Below, in pieces: positions 57,121 to 64,000 of a stretch of 64,000 nucleotides of DNA. The notes under the pieces are model-generated. The model did not search any database. It was given only the letters and a program-made list of their open reading frames with translations, and was not told the DNA's origin. The position numbers and the translations under genes are program-made. Source of the stretch: Diacronema lutheri (taxonomy: Eukaryota > Haptophyta > Pavlovophyceae > Pavlovales > Pavlovaceae); the NCBI GenBank assembly GCA_019448385.1, contig JAGTXO010000071.1, forward strand, positions 1 to 64,000, given 5' to 3'. Numbering within the stretch: position 1 is the first letter of the stretch; the number at the start of each line of letters is the position of its first letter.

Positions 57121-59699
57121 TCACATCTCCTCGGTGGCGGAGTAGGTGTCGAAGGCCCGTTGCCGCACGAGTGCGGGCGGCGGCACGAGCGAACCCATCG
57201 AACGGTAGACGGGCTCGTCGTCGTCGACCATTTGCTGATGAGCGCCGCCAAACCCGCCGCCGATCCCACCGAGCGGCAGATCGCCGTCCGCACCGCCCGC
57301 GCTGTAGCCACCGCCGCTGCTGCCGCCGCTGCCGCCCGTCATGGCCGCGACCTGTTCTGCGCTCAACTGTGCGAGCGCGCTCGCTGGTCCCAGCGAGCGG
57401 TAATGCGGGCCGTCGCCCCCCGCGTCCGCGTGCGCGATGGGCGCCGTGCCCGCGCCTCCCCTGCCAGCGGGCATTCCGCCCGCAAGGCCCGTGGTTGGCT
57501 TTGCGCCCGCGCGCCCGCCGCTCACCCACGGCCCGGAGAGGACAGCGTCGAGTGACAGGCGGCGGTGCGGGTCGAGGTTCAGCATGCCGTCCTGGGTGCG
57601 GGGGGTGGGGGTTGGGAGGGGGGGGGGGGGGGTCGTGAGGCAGGAGAGCGCATGGGCCCAAGGAGCGGAGGGGAAGGGGAAAGGAAGGGGGAAATAGATA
57701 AGGGACGTGGGGGTGGCTCGCGTATCTCCGCGCGCGGCTGCTCACGAGGAGCGCGACGGCCTCAGCGGAGAGGGGGCACGGCCGTTGGTAGAATGCATAA
57801 ATGGTGTGCGTGAGTGAGTGGCCCTGCGCGACGGCCTTGGCCACGCGCTGAAAGCGCCAATCTGCGCGAGAGGGAGGAACAGGGGAACGGGAGGGAAAGG
57901 GAGGGAAAGGGAGGGAAAGGGAGGGAAAGGGAGGGAAAGGGAGGGAAAGGGGGGCATGGCGGATGAACGGTGCAGGCGGCTGGCTGCGGGGCGACGAAAA
58001 CGGGCCGCAGGGCCCGGGGGGGGGGGGGGGGGGGGGCATGGCAGGGCAGGGCAGGGCAGTGCAGGGCAGGGCAAGGCAGGGCAGGGCAGGGGGGCAATGC
58101 CCCCACTCTCCGCGCCATGCGGCGCCAACGCAGCAGCTCACCGCGGCTCGTCGCCTCGTCGAGCGGGAAGAAGCCGGCGAGCATCGCGAATAGGCAAATG
58201 CCGCAGCTCCACACGTCCGCGCCGAATCCGGAGTACCCCTTGCCGGACAGCACCTCTGATGGCCGTAGATGGCGCGCGAGCGTGCGCGCGAAGGGAAGGG
58301 AAGGGAAGGGAAGGGAAGGGAAGGGAAGGGAAGGGAAGGGAAGGGAAGGGAAGGGAGGGTGGGGGCAGCATGCAGGCATGGCACATGAGGCAGAGGGGGA
58401 GGGAGCAATGCCGAGTCAGCGGCGGATCCGGCGCGCGAGAGCTCGGGCACAGAACGTGTCCCCGCGCTGCGCGAGGCGTGGCTGAGCGCACGCAGCGGCG
58501 CACGCAGCCAGCGCGCGGCCGTGGCTCGGCATCGATTGAAACATGGTGGTGTCTGCACGGGTCCTGCGGGACCGCCTAAGACGCCTTAACCTTGAGCTTG
58601 AGGATCGTCATCGCCACGGCGCGGCCCACGCGCGCGTCCTGCCCCCCCCCCCCCCCCCCCCTCCCCCGACCGGGCACGGCCAAGCGCGCCCGCCCGCTCG
58701 GCAGCCGCGCGCGCGAGCGCTCACCGGGCGCGGCGTACGACTTTGAGCCGCACGTCTCGTAGAGCGTGGTGAGCGCGAAGCTGCCATTGCCCAACGGCTC
58801 GTACTCCGCGGCGAGCCCAAAGTCGATCACCTTGAGCGTACCCGTCGAGGAGAGCATCACGTTCTCGAGCTTGAGGTCACGGTGCACAACGCCGCGTGAG
58901 TGGCAATGCTGCACACCAGCGCAGAGTTCGACAAAGTAGGCGCGCGCGGTCGGCTCCTCCATCCGCCCCGCCGAGATCACCTTCTCGAAGAGCTCGCCGC
59001 CGCCGCACAGCTCGAGGAAGACAAAAGCCGTCGGGTCGACAAATGCGTAGTCGAGCACGGCGGCGATGTTGCGGTGCGAGAGCTTCTGGTTGATTCGCAC
59101 CTCGCGTTCGATGGCGGATCGCTTCATCCGACGCGTGTCGATCATCTTGCACGCCGACACGACCGCCGGCTGCACGTTGTAATCGAACGCGCGCACCACC
59201 TTGCCGTAGCCGCCTGCGCGCGAGCGCAGACCGGAGCGCGCGCGCGCGCGGCCGGGCGGCAGGTGCACGTGCGCGGCGCGGCGCGGTGAGAGGAAACGCA
59301 CGTGGTGAGCGCGGCGCGAGCACGTGCGCGGCGCGCGGCGCTGCCGAGGCAGCGCGCGTCGGCCCGCGCGCGTCGCGCGACCACGCCGCGGCGCGACCTG
59401 GCCGCGGCGGGACGGGCTGCGCCGCGGCGCGCGACCCAGCCAGCGCGCGTGCATCCGCGCAAGCCGGAGGGCCGCGGCTGGGCGACACCATACCGCGGAC
59501 GCGGGCGCGCTCGCCCCGCGCCGCCACTCCGCGGCGCGCCGGGTGCCGGGCGCACGTCGCGTCGACGACGCGCGCGATCGCGCGCACCTTCGCCGAGCAC
59601 TTTCTCGTCGAGGTGCCACTTGCCGACCTTTTGCATGTTGGCGTGAGCCGCCGCCTGGGCGCCATGGTGGTCGTCCTCCTTCTTCTTGAAGGGCCACAT
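57121..59699 (-). CDS. CAMK/SNF1-like serine/threonine protein kinase, 5 exons
   Basis: Exons on the minus strand: 59699-59588, 59213-58725, 58255-58142, 57861-57746 and 57591-57121, giving 433 residues. The start is [13 protein letters not shown]. The kinase domain has [15 protein letters not shown] (Gly loop), VSACKMID (ATP Lys), [25 protein letters not shown] (catalytic loop), [11 protein letters not shown] (DFG), [15 protein letters not shown] (APE, split by intron 2), [20 protein letters not shown] and [15 protein letters not shown]. All catalytic residues are present. HRDLKLEN and GSxxYAAPE place it in the CAMK/SNF1-related group. After the domain come about 130 Gly/Ser-rich residues with repeated YRS(L/M)G motifs, perhaps regulatory phosphosites. 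All introns are GT-AG, 154-469 bp, with homopolymers or simple repeats. Confidence 0.88.
57890..58100. repeat. Simple repeats in kinase intron 3
   Basis: A GGGAAAGGGAGG-type 12-bp unit repeats about six times (57,893-57,950), followed by a G run at 58,016-58,036 and a GGGCA repeat to 58,090. All lie inside the intron 58,141-57,862 of the minus-strand kinase. Confidence 0.85.
58286..58357. repeat. GGGAA repeat in kinase intron 2
   Basis: About 13-14 copies of the pentamer GGGAA occupy these bases inside the intron 58,724-58,256. A C run lies at 58,640-58,660 in the same intron. Confidence 0.9.
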
Positions 59700-59824
59700 C
59701 ACCGCGCCCGCGGTCTCGCGCGAGGGCTCCTCCAGGAGCAGACGCGCCAGAGTCCTAAGCTAAGGCGCTCAAGGGGATGTGAGCTCAGGATCAAAAGCGG
59801 GCGGTAGCCATCGTGGCGGACACG
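59700..59824. promoter_or_regulatory. Bidirectional promoter between kinase and disordered-protein gene
   Basis: Start codons of the two divergent genes are about 125 bp apart. The gap contains AGTCCTAAGCTAAGGCGCTC and GATCAAAAGCGG. No TATA box is seen. Both genes must be driven from here. Confidence 0.4.
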
Positions 59825-62761
59825 ATGCCGATGCCGCCGGGGGCGGGGGACGACGACGAGGCGGTCAAGCGGGTGATGAAGGAGCTGCGCACCAACGTCC
59901 GCTCCAGCGCGCAGAGCCGGCTGCTCCCGATTGCCGACGCGCGCGCGCGCGCCGCGCCGGACGCGTCGGCTTTCGCGCGCGCCGGCGGCGACGAGGCGCT
60001 GGCGACGACGCCCGTGCCCGCGCTGCTTGGCATCGCGCCGCACGTCGTGGGCCACCTCTTCGCTCCCAGCCCGTGCACGCCCACCCAGGGGCCGTCCAAC
60101 GCGCTCGCCGCGCCCGAATGCTCGCCGCGCGCGCCGGCGACCGCGGCGTCGGACGGCGCCACTGACGTACCGCGCGCGCCGAGCGAAGCGTCGGGGCTCG
60201 CGCGCCTGCGCATCGACCTCTTCGAGGCGCGAACGAGCGCCGACTCTCGCTCGAGCTCGCTCGCGCCATCGCCTGCCCCGTCGTCCGCCAGTTCGTCGTG
60301 GTCGATCCGCGACGGCGGCGGCCCGGTGGCCGTGCGGGGCGCGGCGACGGCGGCGGTGGCGGTCAGGACGCTGTCTGCACCGCGACCGTGCGCGGCGGGC
60401 CAGGCCGGCGCGGACGCGACCGGCGCGGACGCGGCGGCGGGCGCCGCCGCGCTGCGCGACGAGGCGAGCAGTCCGGTGGCGAGCAGTCCGGTGGCGAGCA
60501 GTCCGGCGGATGGGCGCGGCGCAGCGTGGGGCGGCGATACGCGCGAGGCAGCCCGCGCGCGAGACGCGCTGCCGGGCGCAGCCGATGGGCTTCCCGCACT
60601 GCCCGACCCACCGCTTCTTGTCGCCCTGCCGCTCGGCGTGTTGCGTCCGCCAGAGGGGCTGCCGTTTCGCGCGGCGCCCGGAGCAGCGGCCGCAGCGGCG
60701 GCAGCGCCGGCGGTCGACTCGGGCGAGGCGCCGCGCCCGCTACAGCCGCGGCCGCCGCCGCCCGCCGAGCATGCCGATACCGCAGGCGTAGCGCCACCTG
60801 CCGCAGCCGCGAGCGCGCCCGCCGCGGCGACGGCAGCGGGCGCAGGCCATCGGCTCTCCCTCGAGGCGCTCTCCGACCTGTCGTCCGCCTCTTCGGGAAG
60901 CGATGACGAGGCGGACAGGCTTACGGCCGAGCCGGATGAGAGCGAAGACGAGCGCGCGTCCGAGGACGGTGTGGCGAGTTGCGCGCCTGCCAAGCCGCAG
61001 GTTGATGCACCGGCGGACGATGGCGGAGGCGGTGCAGCGGTCGCTGCGCGTGTCGCGGCCGTCGAGGCGACGGCCGCGGCGGAGGCGGAGGCGGCGGCCG
61101 CGGCGGAGGCGGCCGCGCTCGCTGCGCTCGCAGACGCGCGGGCCGCCGCGGCGCTCGCCGAGGCGGAGGAGGCGGCGTGGCGCGACGCGGAGCGCGTGGC
61201 GGCAGCCGCGCGCTCGGCCGCTGAGGCGGCCACGGCCGTTGCCAAGGCGCGCGCGCACCCGCGCGTCGATGGACCGGTCGGCGCTTTGTTTCGCAACGGA
61301 TGCGGTGAGAAAGCATGCGCGCCCGCCGCGCGCGCGCGCGCGGAGCGCACGCCCGCGGCGGACGATCGCGAACCACAGACGCCGCCGACGTGCGCAAGCG
61401 CGCGGCGGTGCGCGCGCGCGCCGCCGCCACCGCCGCCGCCGCCGCCGCCGCCTCGCGTGGACGGGCTGCAAGCGACCCTTGCGCCGCGCATCTGCGGCGC
61501 GCTCAGCCCACGGCGCGCGCGCGCGCCTGCGGCGGCGAGCGGCGGCGAGGCGAGCGGCGGCGCGCACGGCTCAGCGAACGAGCGGCCGGCAACGATTCTG
61601 CCATCGCACCCTTACCCGCTCGCACGCGCGCCGCTCAAGGCGCCGGCTGCGCGTGCAGTCGACGCGGCGGTGGCCGGGGCGTGCGCGCGCACCCCGTCGC
61701 TCGCCGAGCTCGCTGCGGACGATGGGGGCTGGGAGGCCGCTCTGCCATCGTTACCGCAGCCGCCGACTCCGACACCTCCACGCGCGCCGGTAAGCGAGCG
61801 CGGCGCGGCGGCAGGCGCGGCATTTGGCTGGCGGCCGCAGGAGCGCGCGCGCCGCGTCGCGCCAGCCGCGCCGTCGGCGCGCACAGGCGCCGCTCGCGCC
61901 GCGGACGCGCACAGGCCCGCCTGGCGTGCGCGCGCCGCGGGCCCGCCGCGCGTCGGCGGCGCGAGCGCGGCGGGCGCGAAGCTGCTCGCGGTGCTGACTC
62001 AAGCGAACGCGGCGCTGCTCGCGGCGGAGCAGGCGCGCGCGAGAGGTCGCGCCGATGCGCACGGGCGCCACTCAGGCGTTGAGCGCAAGGCGACGCGTGC
62101 CGACCGGCCGCGCGCGGCCGCGCGCGCGAGCGGAGCGGCGGCGGCGGCCGGCGGCATGGGCGGCGCGGCGTGGGGCGGCGATGGGATCGGCGACGCGTTG
62201 TCGCCGCCGCCATTCGCTCCGCGCGCCGACGCGCCGCGCTGGTGGGCATGCGTTGACGAAACTGCGCCGTTACAAGGCACGCGCGTGGCGTGTCGCGCCT
62301 GGGCTCGCGCGGCACCTCTGCCCGCGCTGCGTCGGCCCGCGTCCGCGCCGCCCGCGTCGCGCGCGTTGGCGCGCGGCTGCGTGGGCGGCGGACGCGCGGG
62401 CAGCGGCGGCGTGGGCGGCGCCTTTGGTACAAGCGCCACGATGCGCACATCGTCGCCTGCGTCCGCGCTTGCTCGCACGTGCGGCGCGCGTGCGGGCGCG
62501 TCGCCGCGCGCGCTCCCTACGGCCGGTCGCGGTGGTGACGCGAGTGCGAGCCGCGGCCCTCGACGGCGGATGGTGCGCGCAGTCACGGCCGCCGCGCTCG
62601 TCTGCCGGCGCGCGCTCAAGATGGCAGCGGCGGCCGCCGACGCTGCTGCGGCCGAGCGTGCGCGCCGGCTCGCCGCGTCGGCTGAGCGGTACGAGCGTGC
62701 CGCGCGGCAGAGCCGCAGCCCGCGCGCGCCGCCGGCCCCCGCCGCCGCCGACCCCGAGTAG
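59825..62761 (+). CDS. Large Ala-rich, mostly disordered protein of about 978 residues
   Basis: The frame from ATG 59,825 (MPMPPGAGDDDEAVKRVMKE) stays open to TAG 62,761. The N-terminal helix DDDEAVKRVMKELRTNVRS is followed by Pro/Ser/Ala-rich disorder. A strongly helical Ala/Glu/Arg segment (61.05-61.25 kb, AEAEAAAAAEAAALAALADA) is a likely coiled coil. A second helical region lies near the C-terminus (VTAAALVCRRALKMAAAAAD to SAERYERAARQ). No catalytic domain is recognised. Unspliced introns may be hidden, because Arg/Ala/Cys-rich stretches such as 61.27-61.60 kb look less protein-like. It is divergent from the CAMK-type kinase and 165 bp ahead of the HSF gene. The 62,762-62,926 gap is AT-richer with TTCGGGTTTCGGGTTTCCC. 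Confidence 0.55.
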   Translation: MPMPPGAGDDDEAVKRVMKELRTNVRSSAQSRLLPIADARARAAPDASAFARAGGDEALATTPVPALLGIAPHVVGHLFAPSPCTPTQGPSNALAAPECSPRAPATAASDGATDVPRAPSEASGLARLRIDLFEARTSADSRSSSLAPSPAPSSASSSWSIRDGGGPVAVRGAATAAVAVRTLSAPRPCAAGQAGADATGADAAAGAAALRDEASSPVASSPVASSPADGRGAAWGGDTREAARARDALPGAADGLPALPDPPLLVALPLGVLRPPEGLPFRAAPGAAAAAAAAPAVDSGEAPRPLQPRPPPPAEHADTAGVAPPAAAASAPAAATAAGAGHRLSLEALSDLSSASSGSDDEADRLTAEPDESEDERASEDGVASCAPAKPQVDAPADDGGGGAAVAARVAAVEATAAAEAEAAAAAEAAALAALADARAAAALAEAEEAAWRDAERVAAAARSAAEAATAVAKARAHPRVDGPVGALFRNGCGEKACAPAARARAERTPAADDREPQTPPTCASARRCARAPPPPPPPPPPPRVDGLQATLAPRICGALSPRRARAPAAASGGEASGGAHGSANERPATILPSHPYPLARAPLKAPAARAVDAAVAGACARTPSLAELAADDGGWEAALPSLPQPPTPTPPRAPVSERGAAAGAAFGWRPQERARRVAPAAPSARTGAARAADAHRPAWRARAAGPPRVGGASAAGAKLLAVLTQANAALLAAEQARARGRADAHGRHSGVERKATRADRPRAAARASGAAAAAGGMGGAAWGGDGIGDALSPPPFAPRADAPRWWACVDETAPLQGTRVACRAWARAAPLPALRRPASAPPASRALARGCVGGGRAGSGGVGGAFGTSATMRTSSPASALARTCGARAGASPRALPTAGRGGDASASRGPRRRMVRAVTAAALVCRRALKMAAAAADAAAAERARRLAASAERYERAARQSRSPRAPPAPAAADPE

Positions 62762-62926
62762 AAAGGTGTTCGGGTTTCGGGTTTCCCTTCGTTCATGAAA
62801 GGTCCCAAGCGTTGGTTTCGTCCCGAAGTACCTGGTCGAGCAGGTTTGCGGCTCCCGATTTAATTCTCCTTTCCTCGGCGGCGTGACACCCCCACAGGAG
62901 GCAGCGGCAGGCGCTCGAGGGCAACG

Positions 62927-64000
62927 ATGGCGTCCTCGGGCGGCGCGGTCGTCGCGCACGGCGGGGACGCGTTGGCTGATGCGGAGATGCCTCCCATGCA
63001 CCGCGCCGACGACGACCGGCAGCTCGCCGCGCAAAATCGGCAGCGCCACCGCGCGGCGCTCTTGCGGCTGCAGCAGTCGTGCGCTGAGGTCGCGGAGGAG
63101 GTCGAGCGGAAGAAGCAGCGGCTGATGGAGGCGCTACGCGAGCAGAAGCAGCTCAAGACGCGCATCAGCTACCTCGAAGCTGGCGCCCTCTCGCGGACAC
63201 TCGGCACGCAGCCCGAGCACAGGTGCGCGCGCGCACGCGCGCGCGCATGCGGAAACGGCGCCGCCCTGGGCATGCGCGCATGCCGAGGGCGGCGTCGAGA
63301 CGAGCGGTCATGCCAGGCCGCGCCGTGTGCGGCACAGCCCGCGCTTCGGCGCGTGCCCACCGCGTGCCGACCGCCGCCATCCCGCGCATCGCCGCACACC
63401 GCCGCGCACCGCCGCACGCCGCCGCGCACCGCCGCTCGCCGCCGCTCTGCGGGCGCAGGTACGCGGAGACGTTCACTGACGCGGCCATCTCGGAGATCAT
63501 CTCGGAGATCATCTCCGAGGACGCTTCGGACGCGGTCGGCGGGCCGGGCGGCTCGACGATCGGCGGCGGTGGCAACGGCGGCTATGGGCACGAGGACGAC
63601 GACGACAACGGTCGGTGCGGTCTCCTCTCCCAGGAGCACGAAGAATGGTGCGAGGACGCAAAGTTGCTCGCCGTGCCGAACATCGCGCCCTTCGTCAAGA
63701 AGTGTTACGAGGCGCGCGCATGCGCGCTTCGGCGCGCGCGCGCGCGCGCGTGCGCGCGCGCGCGCGCGCGAGCAGCCCCGGGCGCGCGCGTCGCCGACGC
63801 GCTCGCCCTGCCGCTGCGCCCGCTGCGCACGTGTCGGGGCAGATCGTGAACTCCAAGCGCACGGACACGATCGTCTCGTGGGCTGCCGACGGTCTCTCCT
63901 TCTCGGTGCACGACCCGCGGCGTTGCGCGCACGAGGTGCTGCCCCGCTTCTTCAAGCACGCCAACCTCATGTCATGGATTCGTCAGTTGAATAAGTATGG
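62927..64000 (+). CDS. Heat-shock transcription factor, 5' part (runs off window)
   Basis: Exons 62,927-63,222, 63,459-63,711 and 63,843 to the window end. The protein starts MASSGGAVVAHGGDALADAE and has a coiled-coil-like helix (LLRLQQSCAEVAEEVERKKQ to QKQLKTRISYLEAG) and an acidic linker (ISEIISEIISEDASDA, DDDDNG). The HSF DNA-binding domain follows: APFVKKCYE, IVNSKRTDTIVSWAADGLSF, HEVLPRFFKHANLMSWIRQL and NKYG at the edge. The recognition-helix core FKH-x-N-x-x-S-x-x-RQLN-x-YG is conserved. Intron 1 is GT-AG; intron 2, inside the domain, begins GCGCGCGC and ends GGGGCAG (GC-AG). HSFs bind heat-shock elements as trimers. A helical region before, rather than after, the DNA-binding domain is unusual; the usual oligomerisation repeat would lie beyond the window. 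Confidence 0.85.

Noticed and set aside
57450-58580. Plus-strand frames with Gly/Arg/Glu repeats
   Set aside because: They are read through the introns and simple repeats of the minus-strand kinase.
1-64000. CRISPR arrays, rRNA and tRNA genes
   Set aside because: No regularly spaced repeats with unique spacers, no rRNA core sequences and no tRNA cloverleaf were noticed on reading.

Overview
The window reads as nuclear DNA of a GC-rich photosynthetic protist, most likely a haptophyte alga. This is inference. The evidence is: spliceosomal introns in typical eukaryotic genes (U1-70K, ALKBH1, a PKG-type kinase, HSF); several introns with GC-AG borders; long C or G homopolymers inside introns; a giant Ser-Pro-rich cell-surface protein; and an S1-domain protein with a signal-peptide-like leader of the kind used for secondary plastids. 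No rRNA, tRNA or CRISPR array was seen.

Region 1, about 1-27,080 (nearly all minus strand), is an accessory block. Going leftward it holds a Pif1-type helicase behind a possible ssDNA-binding domain (27.1-24.6 kb), a hairpin cluster (24.4 kb), a USP-type deubiquitinase with host-style introns (23.2-22.0 kb), a gene-poor stretch with homopolymers and a possible LINE scrap (22-18.8 kb), and then about 18.5 kb of almost continuous coding signal. That last stretch carries repeated Ulp1/C48-like cysteine-protease modules (two with full catalytic motifs, others lacking key residues), a YqaJ/lambda-exonuclease-like nuclease, a chromodomain, and at the left edge a TnpB/Fanzor-type RuvC nuclease. The coding signal changes reading frame several times, so the block is decayed or carries sequencing indels. 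No capsid, DNA polymerase, integrase or reverse transcriptase was recognised. The mix of Fanzor, nuclease, helicase, SUMO/ubiquitin-type proteases and a chromatin reader suggests an undescribed large mobile element or its remains. It is the most interesting part of the window.

Region 2, 27.1-32.2 kb, is a boundary zone. It has a small membrane protein, two copies of an AT-rich inverted-repeat element in opposite orientation with telomere-like GGGTGTA ends, a frame-broken gene, a duplicated promoter-like block, and an unknown minus-strand gene with an in-frame stop.

Region 3, 32.4-64 kb, is compact host genome: an unknown secreted protein; SNRNP70 (U1-70K) with a large insert in its RRM; ALKBH1; a 12-exon PKG-type kinase with three cyclic-nucleotide-binding domains; an intergenic repeat cluster; an S1-domain protein; a membrane protein of about 2,300 residues dominated by SPPP repeats; a sulfotransferase-like/prolyl-4-hydroxylase-like fusion; a CAMK-type kinase; a 978-residue disordered protein; and the start of a heat-shock factor that runs off the window. 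The Pro-rich protein and the neighbouring P4H-like enzyme may be functionally linked, since proline hydroxylation precedes O-glycosylation of such proteins. Several gene pairs share intergenic gaps of only 60-190 bp. Exon joins were read by eye from splice borders, frame and family alignment.
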